From Haemonchus contortus (lineage: Eukaryota; Nematoda; Chromadorea; Rhabditida; Trichostrongylidae): a stretch of DNA of 64,000 nucleotides. Shown here one piece after another: positions 47,333 to 62,953 of this stretch. The translations under genes were made by a program, and so were the position numbers. The stretch lies in the NCBI GenBank assembly GCA_000469685.2, contig LS997564.1, positions 23,380,052 through 23,444,051 on the forward strand. The letters run 5' to 3'. The notes below the pieces were generated by a model. It did not search any database and was not told where the DNA came from. It was given only the letters and a program-made list of their open reading frames with translations. Position 1 is the first letter of the stretch; every line of letters starts with the position of its first letter.

Positions 47333-48541
47333 TTAGGTTGTCGGAAAAGTGAATTTATTTTTTTCCTTCACAATAACTAACAATTAACAAATATATGCAC
47401 CATCATTATCGACAAGGTATTGCCATTCACCAGGCAACTTGTGGTTCCTGCTTGCGTAGAGTTCCTGAGGTTTCGAGGAGGAAAACTCGTCAATGTACGT
47501 TTCGAGTTGATTCACATAATTGAACTTATTTTCCGGATGGTCCGACAGCGACAGGAGCAGATGATAATCCGTTGGAGTTAAGTGTGGTGAATACGGTGGG
47601 TGGGCCATAACATGCCATCTCGGGCTTTGAAGCTTCTTCTGGGTCTCCTTCGAGAAGTGTGGGCGAGCACTGTCGTGGAGAAAATAGACTTTCCCGAGTT
47701 CTCTCCTAGAGCTGCAGCAATCTGGTCCACAGAGCACACTGGGCTTCAGTGCTGACAGCTGAGTTTGGTGGTAGAAAGTCCCAGTGAACAATCCTGTTGA
47801 ATGGCTTCAAACGCTTGGCATTGCCTTCTGAGGCAGGAATTCTATTTTGGAGTTCGGGATTCCATGCTCTACGCATCTAAGCCACTGGCGCTTCCTTGTG
47901 TATTTTAAGTAGGGAACACACTCTCGTCGCCAGTGATTAAGTCTTCCAGCCATGCGAAGGTGCGTCGGAAAGTCATCAAGTTTAGGCATGAATCCCTCTT
48001 CATTTGGAGGTCGTGACCACCCAGATCAAAACGTATCCATATCTCCGAATCTCCAAGACTTTCCAAGGCGATGCAAATGGACAGCTGTTGTGTCGTGATG
48101 GCTATGAGCTCCTGTTTCAGCTGATGGGTACTAAACTTAGAATCTTCTTCAACCAGCTTCAGGAGATAGTCATCATTAAGGTCAGCTAGTCTCCTAAATC
48201 GTGGTTATTCGGTCCAGTCAAAGTGGCCATTTTTTAACTTCTTGTACCAACTTCCTGATGTGCTATTAGAGACAATGAATGGTCCTATCGCATCGCCTAT
48301 TCCCCCTGTCGCCCAATTTGGATGAACGTCTTTTTCACCTTATGAAGAAAAGATAGTCTGACTAGCTTTGAGTCGAGAGCGATTCTTGCAGCCATATCGT
48401 TGAGAAATGCTACGGCAGATATGGTGTGGAGAGCGCATTGACCTGCACTTACACATATTCCGCAGTGAGGGCTCTAGAGCAATCCCCAAAGATTTCACAA
48501 CATGGGAACCAAAATGCGCAAATACTTTTCCGACAACCTAA
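47333..48541 (-). mobile_element. mariner of a second lineage (copy D)
   Basis: A 1,209-bp element with ends TTAGGTTGTCGGAAAAGT, flanked by TA. The minus-strand transposase relic shows FLHDSARPH and SPHLTPTDYH, the second and third Asp motifs 34 residues apart (DD34D). The C-terminus is LPGEWQYLVDNDGAYI. The N-terminal half is frameshifted. The ends differ from copies A-C, so it belongs to another mariner subfamily. Confidence 0.8.
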
Positions 48542-49707
48542 TATCATAGGAATCCTTGAGTTTTGTTTTCAGGGTGTTGGGTATAGTTCTAACTCTTGAA
48601 TTCAATTTAGAGCTTCCTTTAATCAAAGCCTTGGATTGGTGCGTGCAAACTCAAAAAAAATGTAGTGATGAGTAGGTCTATTCCTAACTGTGCTGAGTTA
48701 ATTGACAGGAACGACTGCTGAACACTGTTAGAATACACTCAGAGCTGGAGACTAAGCCATTCGTTCGCCAATTCTGAAGCAGCACGCCAAAAATATGGAA
48801 GTGCAAGAGCATGTTTGCAAAGTGTGGTCCAAATCCATAAAGCCGGTGACATATTTCTGCAACGTTAATGTATTCGCGGTTCACATGCTCGAGCTACGGT
48901 TGGTTTTTTAGGGTTACCTTTTCGTCAGTCACATTTTCTAACTCGCGACTGAGTCGATCTCAATCGCGTGGTGGACAATGTTTCTCAGCGATGAAGAAGA
49001 GTGGAACGACACATTGATAGCCTTTCTTAGGGTGTGGTGCGATTCACGCGTCAATATAATGAGGTCATCGGATAAAACGCGCTAAAACATCATGCCTACC
49101 ATCATAACGGAAGAAAAAAAATTTATACGTAGAGTAAGTGAAGAAATGTTCAATTATGCACGTTTACAGGAGGATTGCAGTTACTAAGATCAAAAAATTT
49201 GAAGGTATTCTTATTTTGAACGTTTGACAAGTAAATTGTTGACTTGTGAGGTGAATTCTCAATCTCGAAGGGGGTTTTTTGCCATAGTAAAGAGGTTTGC
49301 TATAATTCATGGTGAAACCGTGGTCTACTGCAAATTTATTTGGTCCATCTCAACAGAAAGGTACCGAAACGATGCTGCGTGCGCGAAGAGCTCTAATGGG
49401 GCCACGTGAAGTAAGCCATAAAGACGTACGTACCATGTTATTGATTAGATGTGGTGGTGCTTCATTGAAAAGCGTGGTTCTGTGTCCTCCTATGAAGGTC
49501 TCCGATGGAGGTGACCACCACCATGAAAAGTCGGGTATGAGACTCATTTTACTAATACATTTTCAAATTCAAACCAACTAAACCACAAGAAATATAATGG
49601 AACTCTCAAATATTTGCCTCGAAAAATATTAGCTAATCTATGCTAGCCACCATTGGGTTTCATGTTTTCTAGTAGAAGAACCGATAGTACAGAATTAGAA
49701 ATAAGTA
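48542..49707. other. No recognised feature
   Basis: Intergenic, AT-rich. A plus-strand frame at 49309-49581 has no family resemblance and no neighbouring exon. Confidence 0.3.
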
Positions 49708-49870
49708 TCCTATAACGCGCTAATGTCTGTGTGTTTGTGTGTGTATGTGTGTGTAAGTGTGTGTGCGTGTCTGACCAGAAATTCATAACCTCTGTCCCCG
49801 TAGACCTAAAGCGCTGCTATTGCTGTATCGTGTACATTGCTGCCTCGCAGTCAAATAGTGTTGGATAGTG
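49708..49870 (+). mobile_element. Helitron 5' fragment
   Basis: A|TCCTATAACGCGCTAATGTC, then GTGTGTTTGTGTGTG tracts and CATAACCTCTGTCCCCGTAG. No 3' end; about 150 bp upstream of the RTE tail. Confidence 0.5.
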
Positions 49871-50020
49871 TGAAGTTATAATATTAAATTGATTAAACAT
49901 ATCAAAATTTCGGGCGAATTTCTTCACCAAGGAAAAAGTTACACCAAAGCTTTAAAGCGTTCGGCTAAATTCTCTGAGCGGTACTGTACATACATACACA
50001 CACAAACAAACATGCAAACA

Positions 50021-50050
50021 AACAAACAAACAAACAAACAAACAAACAAA
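50021..50050. repeat. Short (CAAA)n array at the distal end of the RTE tail
   Basis: About seven CAAA units directly joined to the CATA array. On the RTE strand this is a TTTG tract at the far end of the tail, possibly part of the tail or of the insertion site. Confidence 0.8.
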
Positions 50051-53000
50051 CATACATACATACATACATACATACATACATACATACATACATACATACA
50101 TACATACATACATACATACATACATACATACATACATACATACATACATACATACATACATACATACATACATACATACATACATACATACATACATACA
50201 TACATACATACACACATACATACATACATACATACATACATACATACATACATACATACATACATACATACATACATACATACATACATACATACATACA
50301 TACATACATACATACATACATACATACATACATACATACATACATACATACATACATACATACATACATACATACATACATACATACATACATACATACA
50401 TACATACATACATACATACATACATACATACATACATACATACATACATACATACATACATACATACATACATACATACATACATACATACATACATACA
50501 TACATACATACATACATACATACATACATACATACATACATACATACATACATACATACATACATACATACATACATACATACATACATACATACATACA
50601 TACATACATACATACATACATACATACATACATACATACATACATACATACATACATACATACATACATACATACATACATACATACATACATACATACA
50701 TACATACATACATACATACATACATACATACATACATACATACATACATACATACATACATACATACATACATACATACATACATACATACATACATACA
50801 TACATACATACATACATACATACATACATACATACATACATACATACATACATACATACATACATACATACATACATACATACATACATACATACATACA
50901 TACATACATACATACATACATACATACATACATACATACATACATACATACATACATACATACATACATACATACATACATACATACATACATACATACA
51001 TACATACATACATACATACATACATACATACATACATACATACATACATACATACATACATACATACATACATACATACATACATACATACATACATACA
51101 TACATACATACATACATACATACATACATACATACATACATACATACATACATACATACATACATACATACATACATACATACATACATACATACATACA
51201 TACATACATACATACATACATACATACATACATACATACATACATACATACATACATACATACATACATACATACATACATACATACATACATACATACA
51301 TACATACATACATACATACATACATACATACATACATACATACATACATACATACATACATACATACATACATACATACATACATACATACATACATACA
51401 TACATACATACATACATACATACATACATACATACATACATACATACATACATACATACATACATACATACATACATACATACATACATACATACATACA
51501 TACATACATACATACATACATACATACATACATACATACATACATACATACATACATACATACATACATACATACATACATACATACATACATACATACA
51601 TACATACATACATACATACATACATACATACATACATACATACATACATACATACATACATACATACATACATACATACATACATACATACATACATACA
51701 TACATACATACATACATACATACATACATACATACATACATACATACATACATACATACATACATACATACATACATACATACATACATACATACATACA
51801 TACATACATACATACATACATACATACATACATACATACATACATACATACATACATACATACATACATACATACATACATACATACATACATACATACA
51901 TACATACATACATACATACATACATACATACATACATACATACATACATACATACATACATACATACATACATACATACATACATACATACATACATACA
52001 TACATACATACATACATACATACATACATACATACATACATACATACATACATACATACATACATACATACATACATACATACATACATACATACATACA
52101 TACATACATACATACATACATACATACATACATACATACATACATACATACATACATACATACATACATACATACATACATACATACATACATACATACA
52201 TACATACATACATACATACATACATACATACATACATACATACATACATACATACATACATACATACATACATACATACATACATACATACATACATACA
52301 TACATACATACATACATACATACATACATACATACATACATACATACATACATACATACATACATACATACATACATACATACATACATACATACATACA
52401 TACATACATACATACATACATACATACATACATACATACATACATACATACATACATACATACATACATACATACATACATACATACATACATACATACA
52501 TACATACATACATACATACATACATACATACATACATACATACATACATACATACATACATACATACATACATACATACATACATACATACATACATACA
52601 TACATACATACATACATACATACATACATACATACATACATACATACATACATACATACATACATACATACATACATACATACATACATACATACATACA
52701 TACATACATACATACATACATACATACATACATACATACATACATACATACATACATACATACATACATACATACATACATACATACATACATACATACA
52801 TACATACATACATACATACATACATACATACATACATACATACATACATACATACATACATACATACATACATACATACATACATACATACATACATACA
52901 TACATACATACATACATACATACATACATACATACATACATACATACATACATACATACATACATACATACATACATACATACATACATACATACATACA

Positions 53001-56000
53001 TACATACATACATACATACATACATACATACATACATACATACATACATACATACATACATACATACATACATACATACATACATACATACATACATACA
53101 TACATACATACATACATACATACATACATACATACATACATACATACATACATACATACATACATACATACATACATACATACATACATACATACATACA
53201 TACATACATACATACATACATACATACATACATACATACATACATACATACATACATACATACATACATACATACATACATACATACATACATACATACA
53301 TACATACATACATACATACATACATACATACATACATACATACATACATACATACATACATACATACATACATACATACATACATACATACATACATACA
53401 TACATACATACATACATACATACATACATACATACATACATACATACATACATACATACATACATACATACATACATACATACATACATACATACATACA
53501 TACATACATACATACATACATACATACATACATACATACATACATACATACATACATACATACATACATACATACATACATACATACATACATACATACA
53601 TACATACATACATACATACATACATACATACATACATACATACATACATACATACATACATACATACATACATACATACATACATACATACATACATACA
53701 TACATACATACATACATACATACATACATACATACATACATACATACATACATACATACATACATACATACATACATACATACATACATACATACATACA
53801 TACATACATACATACATACATACATACATACATACATACATACATACATACATACATACATACATACATACATACATACATACATACATACATACATACA
53901 TACATACATACATACATACATACATACATACATACATACATACATACATACATACATACATACATACATACATACATACATACATACATACATACATACA
54001 TACATACATACATACATACATACATACATACATACATACATACATACATACATACATACATACATACATACATACATACATACATACATACATACATACA
54101 TACATACATACATACATACATACATACATACATACATACATACATACATACATACATACATACATACATACATACATACATACATACATACATACATACA
54201 TACATACATACATACATACATACATACATACATACATACATACATACATACATACATACATACATACATACATACATACATACATACATACATACATACA
54301 TACATACATACATACATACATACATACATACATACATACATACATACATACATACATACATACATACATACATACATACATACATACATACATACATACA
54401 TACATACATACATACATACATACATACATACATACATACATACATACATACATACATACATACATACATACATACATACATACATACATACATACATACA
54501 TACATACATACATACATACATACATACATACATACATACATACATACATACATACATACATACATACATACATACATACATACATACATACATACATACA
54601 TACATACATACATACATACATACATACATACATACATACATACATACATACATACATACATACATACATACATACATACATACATACATACATACATACA
54701 TACATACATACATACATACATACATACATACATACATACATACATACATACATACATACATACATACATACATACATACATACATACATACATACATACA
54801 TACATACATACATACATACATACATACATACATACATACATACATACATACATACATACATACATACATACATACATACATACATACATACATACATACA
54901 TACATACATACATACATACATACATACATACATACATACATACATACATACATACATACATACATACATACATACATACATACATACATACATACATACA
55001 TACATACATACATACATACATACATACATACATACATACATACATACATACATACATACATACATACATACATACATACATACATACATACATACATACA
55101 TACATACATACATACATACATACATACATACATACATACATACATACATACATACATACATACATACATACATACATACATACATACATACATACATACA
55201 TACATACATACATACATACATACATACATACATACATACATACATACATACATACATACATACATACATACATACATACATACATACATACATACATACA
55301 TACATACATACATACATACATACATACATACATACATACATACATACATACATACATACATACATACATACATACATACATACATACATACATACATACA
55401 TACATACATACATACATACATACATACATACATACATACATACATACATACATACATACATACATACATACATACATACATACATACATACATACATACA
55501 TACATACATACATACATACATACATACATACATACATACATACATACATACATACATACATACATACATACATACATACATACATACATACATACATACA
55601 TACATACATACATACATACATACATACATACATACATACATACATACATACATACATACATACATACATACATACATACATACATACATACATACATACA
55701 TACATACATACATACATACATACATACATACATACATACATACATACATACATACATACATACATACATACATACATACATACATACATACATACATACA
55801 TACATACATACATACATACATACATACATACATACATACATACATACATACATACATACATACATACATACATACATACATACATACATACATACATACA
55901 TACATACATACATACATACATACATACATACATACATACATACATACATACATACATACATACATACATACATACATACATACATACATACATACATACA

Positions 56001-56943
56001 TACATACATACATACATACATACATACATACATACATACATACATACATACATACATACATACATACATACATACATACATACATACATACATACATACA
56101 TACATACATACATACATACATACATACATACATACATACATACATACATACATACATACATACATACATACATACATACATACATACATACATACATACA
56201 TACATACATACATACATACATACATACATACATACATACATACATACATACATACATACATACATACATACATACATACATACATACATACATACATACA
56301 TACATACATACATACATACATACATACATACATACATACATACATACATACATACATACATACATACATACATACATACATACATACATACATACATACA
56401 TACATACATACATACATACATACATACATACATACATACATACATACATACATACATACATACATACATACATACATACATACATACATACATACATACA
56501 TACATACATACATACATACATACATACATACATACATACATACATACATACATACATACATACATACATACATACATACATACATACATACATACATACA
56601 TACATACATACATACATACATACATACATACATACATACATACATACATACATACATACATACATACATACATACATACATACATACATACATACATACA
56701 TACATACATACATACATACATACATACATACATACATACATACATACATACATACATACATACATACATACATACATACATACATACATACATACATACA
56801 TACATACATACATACATACATACATACATACATACATACATACATACATACATACATACATACATACATACATACATACATACATACATACATACATACA
56901 TACATACATACATACATACATACATACATACATACATACATAC
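50051..56943 (-). repeat. (TATG)n 3' tail of RTE copy 1, 6.9 kb
   Basis: About 1,720 tetranucleotide units (CATA on the plus strand) with only one visible interruption, a CACA unit near 50211. The array is directly attached to the 3' end of RTE copy 1. RTE-type elements normally end in short microsatellite tails, so this is an extreme expansion. All six frames are open because the unit contains no stop in any phase. Confidence 0.95.
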
Positions 56944-56967
56944 CTTGAATACCTTGATGTCCGCTCT

Positions 56968-59902
56968 TCAAGGGTGATTTCTCCAACCTTGCAGGACGCA
57001 TCTATGCCATTCATTTCGGTTTCTTGCCACTTGTTGCCATCTCTGTCCAAATAGTTCTCTGAAAGGATCACTCCACCTGGCTGGGGGTCTTCCTTGCGGT
57101 CTTTTTACTCCGCGGGGATACCAATTGGTCACACGGGATGTCCAACGGTTGTCATTTAAACGAGCTACGTGTCCTGCCCATCGTTTTTTTCGAGTCATAG
57201 ATATTTTCGATCACATCTTTGACGCCAGTGCGGCTTCGAATTTCATGAGCAGGAATTTTATGCATCAACGTGATACCGCACATCACTCGTTCCATCGCTC
57301 TTTGAGTGGATGCCAGTCTTCTTTCTTCATTCAAAATTGTATTCCATGTTTCACTTCCATACACCAGTGCCGGCAGGACATGGGTGTTAAACAAACGGGC
57401 TCTGACTTGGGCATCAATTCTTTTATCAGTGAGAACATCACGATACTTGTTGAATGTCACCCAGCCTGCCCTGCGACGACGACTTATTTCGACTGTCAAA
57501 TCGTTATCCATTGTAACTGCTTGGCCTAGGTATACGTATGACGAAACTTCTTCAATGACTGAGTCTTCCATGCGTAAACAGTAGTCGCTTGCGTAACTGT
57601 TTTTCATCCACTTGGTTTTTCCTGGATGGATTTCTAGACCGATAGAGCTAGCAGCGATTCTTAGGATCCTTAATGAGTTTTCGAGAGCACTCGGTTCGCT
57701 TCCGATGAGTACAATGTCGTCAGCAAACATTAGGTATTGAAGCCTTTCTCCGTCTATGTTGATTCCGCAGGGCATTTGGGCGTTTTGCATCACTATCTCT
57801 AGAGCAGCAGAAAACAGCATCGGGGAGATGACCTCTCCTTGTCGGACTCCGCGTCGTATTTGGATACGGGTAGGGTTTCCATAAAGGTTTACGTCGGTGA
57901 AGCAGCTGGTATTGCACTTTCGTATCATTTCCACGTATCTTCGGGGAACTCCAAAAGCTGTAAGAGCGTTTAGCACTGCTTGATGTTCAACTGTATCGAA
58001 AGCCTTCTTGAAGTCGATGAAGAGATAACACAGAGGAATACGGTATTCTCGACATCTTTCCGTCAACTGAGAAATTACGTGGATTTGGTCGATAGTGGAA
58101 AAACCTTCACGAAAGCCGGCCTGCTCTTTACCCGTATTCATATTCAGGATGTGACGAATTCGATTCAGGATTATGCGTGAGAAGACCTTGAGCATTGTTG
58201 AGAGAAGTGCTATCGGGCGATAATTGGCCAGGATGTCACGCGCCCCTTTCTTGTGTATCAGGATAGTGTGGGAGCTGAGCCAATCTTTCGGAACGATTCC
58301 TGAGTCGAGCATTTCCGTGAATAGGTCAGCTAAAGGCCTCGCGAGAACTTCCTTCAGGCACTTCAAATGTTCTGGCCGTATTTGGTCTGGTCCGGGTGCT
58401 TTTCCGCTTTTCATTTGACGAATGGCTTGCATCACTTCTGATTCGAGGACTCTCCATTCTTCTTTGTCGGGTTTATCGTTCTCGCCTTCTGATGGTTCCG
58501 AGTACGCTTCTACGTGTATTTTGGAAGAAAACAAGTCCTGGAAAAAGGTCCGGATTTCTTCTTCTATATCCTTGCGGTTCCGCAGGACAGTGCCATCTGC
58601 TTTCCTCAGGCATTCCGGAGTGGTGGTCTTCAAGCGAGTACTTATAAATGTTCTTTTGATGCTCGTCGCTTTCTCAGCCGCTTCTCTTGCTCTACGTGCA
58701 GCATATTCCCGGTAGTCATTTTTGACTCTAACTCGTATAGCTTTATTGAGCACGATACGAGCCACAGGGGTCATAGTTTTGCCTAGTTCCTTCCGTGTGG
58801 CCAACATCTGCAAAGTGACCTCGCTCAACCGCTCGCGTGGTTTACTCTTTACACGTTGTGACGCATCTTTGACAACAGTTCGGATGGCGGAAGTTACTTT
58901 TTCGTATCTCGTATGGACATTTCCTGAACCTCCAGTAAAATCTACAGTTGCCGCTAGCGTTTTCAGTGTTTCTTCATTAAGCTCATATCGTATTCGTTTG
59001 GAGTGATATGCAGCTAGTCTCTTCCGCTCTTCTTTTGGCTTTATTGCTATCGTTGCCCGTACTAAACGATGATCTGATCCGATGTTGAAGCGTGATTCTC
59101 CGATGACGCCAACGTTGTGAAAAAGTCGTAAACAGTTCGTCAAGATGAAATCAATTTCGTGGAACATCTGCCTGTTTGGAGTATGATAAGTCCATCGACG
59201 ACCCAGGCGTTTTTGGAAGTATGTGTTAGCTACCGACAGCCGAGTTCTTTCACAAAACTGAGCCAGTGTTTCTCCTCGACTGTTGCGTCCTGGAGTTCCG
59301 TGTGGCCCGACAAAATTCTCTCCAGATTCTCCTCGACCAAGGTGGGCATTATAATCGCCAGCACAAATAACATATGTTCCTTTCGGGGGGCCGTTTACTG
59401 TATTCTCGAGCTCATCATAAAATTCCTCTACAGTATCATCACCATAAGCTCCGGTGGGTGCATATACTGACAGCAACTTTATCGTGCTCCCTCCATCCAG
59501 TTCAAGCACTAGCATCGCGATCCGTTCAGAAAAGATTTCACAGTGAGTGATCTTCGTTGCCAAATGCGGCGCGATGATGAATCCGACTCCTCCAACTTTA
59601 CCGTTCTTTGATCCAGCTCCCAGCATGACTTCGTGACCGGTGTGCCATTTCCATGTTCCTGCTTCAAATCTCAACGTTTCTTGCACACATGCCACGTCTA
59701 CCGCACATTTGTCCAATTCGGAAACCAACTGATCAACCGCGGAATCACTAGTAAGACCTCGTACGTTGATGGTAGCAATGTTCAGAAAACAGCTCGGCAG
59801 ATCGCTCGCCGTGAGATTTCTCCCCCTCTGCCGTTGTCCTCTCTGCCGGGAAGGACGGTGGCCGCACGGGACTGAGGGTACTTCTTGAACAACTTTACTC
59901 AT
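56968..59902 (-). pseudogene. RTE endonuclease/reverse transcriptase, one frameshift
   Basis: The first ATG is at 59902; a slightly earlier GTG follows an in-frame TAG. Residues below count from that GTG at 59932. The apurinic-type endonuclease spans about 50-292, with QET (E85), GDYNAHLG (D193, N195), EIDFI (D261) and SDH (286-288). The reverse transcriptase spans about 500-800, with FIDFKKAFD (D640), RRGVRQGEVISPMLF and MFADDIVLI (D738, D739). The frame breaks at residue 916, where a T7 run (57184-57190) replaces T6 in copy 2. The remaining 70 codons (GHVARLNDNRWTSRV to GWRNHP) are in the next frame and end at TGA 56968. All catalytic residues are present. The break is a single base in a homopolymer, so it may be a sequencing error or a fresh mutation. 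Confidence 0.9.
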
Positions 59903-59989
59903 AGATGCTGGTGGCCTGGACTGACCCCTCACCGCCTAGCCATAACTAGCGGTAGGTCCACTGCCGGAGATGGACTTGTCCAAGAGGGG

Positions 59990-60099
59990 GCCCGTTTTTA
60001 GCCTCACTCGACACGTCGGTGTCCGGCAACAACGAGTGTTCTTATCGTCGAGTGAGTTTACACCATCCCACCACTTTGAGGTAACGGGGCTCGGGATGG
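59990..60099 (-). ncRNA. Candidate HDV-like self-cleaving ribozyme at the RTE 5' end
   Basis: Read 5' to 3' on the minus strand: P1 CCATCCC (60099-60093), linker GA, P2 GCCCCGTT, P3 ACC, 7-nt loop TCAAAGT, P3' GGT, P1' GGGATGG (60069-60063). Then come linker TGTAAA, P4 CTCACTCGAC (60056-60047), a 34-nt loop, P4' GTCGAGTGAG (60012-60003), linker GCTAAA and P2' AACGGGC (59996-59990). Order, 7-bp P1, 2-nt J1/2, 3-bp P3 and 7-nt L3 match the nested double pseudoknot of HDV-like ribozymes. GGCTAAA matches J4/2, with C at 60001 as the candidate catalytic base. The predicted cut falls exactly at the element's first base. Against it: the first base is C where the family usually has G, and P2 needs one bulged C. 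Confidence 0.6.
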
Positions 60100-60100
60100 A

Positions 60101-62953
60101 CATACATACATACATACATACATACATACATACATACATACATACATACATACATACATACATACATACATACATACATACATACATACATACATACATA
60201 CATACATACATACATACATACATACATACATACATACATACATACATACATACATACATACATACATACATACATACATACATACATACATACATACATA
60301 CATACATACATACATACATACATACATACATACATACATACATACATACATACATACATACATACATACATACATACATACATACATACATACATACATA
60401 CATACATACATACATACATACATACATACATACATACATACATACATACATACATACATACATACATACATACATACATACATACATACATACATACATA
60501 CATACATACATACATACATACATACATACATACATACATACATACATACATACATACATACATACATACATACATACATACATACATACATACATACATA
60601 CATACATACATACATACATACATACATACATACATACATACATACATACATACATACATACATACATACATACATACATACATACATACATACATACATA
60701 CATACATACATACATACATACATACATACATACATACATACATACATACATACATACATACATACATACATACATACATACATACATACATACATACATA
60801 CATACATACATACATACATACATACATACATACATACATACATACATACATACATACATACATACATACATACATACATACATACATACATACATACATA
60901 CATACATACATACATACATACATACATACATACATACATACATACATACATACATACATACATACATACATACATACATACATACATACATACATACATA
61001 CATACATACATACATACATACATACATACATACATACATACATACATACATACATACATACATACATACATACATACATACATACATACATACATACATA
61101 CATACATACATACATACATACATACATACATACATACATACATACATACATACATACATACATACATACATACATACATACATACATACATACATACATA
61201 CATACATACATACATACATACATACATACATACATACATACATACATACATACATACATACATACATACATACATACATACATACATACATACATACATA
61301 CATACATACATACATACATACATACATACATACATACATACATACATACATACATACATACATACATACATACATACATACATACATACATACATACATA
61401 CATACATACATACATACATACATACATACATACATACATACATACATACATACATACATACATACATACATACATACATACATACATACATACATACATA
61501 CATACATACATACATACATACATACATACATACATACATACATACATACATACATACATACATACATACATACATACATACATACATACATACATACATA
61601 CATACATACATACATACATACATACATACATACATACATACATACATACATACATACATACATACATACATACATACATACATACATACATACATACATA
61701 CATACATACATACATACATACATACATACATACATACATACATACATACATACATACATACATACATACATACATACATACATACATACATACATACATA
61801 CATACATACATACATACATACATACATACATACATACATACATACATACATACATACATACATACATACATACATACATACATAACATACATACATACAT
61901 ACATACATACATACATACATACATACATACATACATACATACATACATACATACATACATACATACATACATACATACATACATACATACATACATACAT
62001 ACATACATACATACATACATACATACATACATACATACATACATACATACATACATACATACATACATACATACATACATACATACATACATACATACAT
62101 ACATACATACATACATACATACATACATACATACATACATACATACATACATACATACATACATACATACATACATACATACATACATACATACATACAT
62201 ACATACATACATACATACATACATACATACATACATACATACATACATACATACATACATACATACATACATACATACATACATACATACATACATACAT
62301 ACATACATACATACATACATACATACATACATACATACATACATACATACATACATACATACATACATACATACATACATACATACATACATACATACAT
62401 ACATACATACATACATACATACATACATACATACATACATACATACATACATACATACATACATACATACATACATACATACATACATACATACATACAT
62501 ACATACATACATACATACATACATACATACATACATACATACATACATACATACATACATACATACATACATACATACATACATACATACATACATACAT
62601 ACATACATACATACATACATACATACATACATACATACATACATACATACATACATACATACATACATACATACATACATACATACATACATACATACAT
62701 ACATACATACATACATACATACATACATACATACATACATACATACATACATACATACATACATACATACATACATACATACATACATACATACATACAT
62801 ACATACATACATACATACATACATACATACATACATACATACATACATACATACATACATACATACATACATACATACATACATACATACATACATACAT
62901 ACATACATACATACATACATACATACATACATACATACATACATACATACATA
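60101..62953 (-). repeat. (TATG)n 3' tail of RTE copy 2, 2.85 kb
   Basis: About 713 tetranucleotide units with one interruption (an extra A, CATAACATAC near 61884). It joins the 3' end of copy 2 to the first base of copy 1 with no other DNA between. Confidence 0.95.

Larger units (their letters stand above)
56944..60099 (-). mobile_element. RTE-type non-LTR retrotransposon, copy 1, full length
   Basis: The 5' end at 60099 immediately follows the (TATG)n tail of copy 2. The 5' UTR is about 200 nt and contains an HDV-ribozyme-like fold. It is followed by one endonuclease/reverse-transcriptase frame, a roughly 25-nt 3' UTR (ends TCAAGG) and the TATG tail. This compact layout with a simple-repeat tail is that of the RTE clade. 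Identity with the visible part of copy 2 is nearly complete: only two single-base indels noticed over about 1.05 kb. Confidence 0.9.

Noticed and set aside
57125..59875. Plus-strand open frames of 60-134 codons across RTE copy 1
   Set aside because: Antisense shadows of the endonuclease/reverse-transcriptase frame.
50051..62953. CRISPR-like or satellite interpretation of the long arrays
   Set aside because: The unit is a pure tetranucleotide without spacers, attached to RTE 3' ends in both cases.
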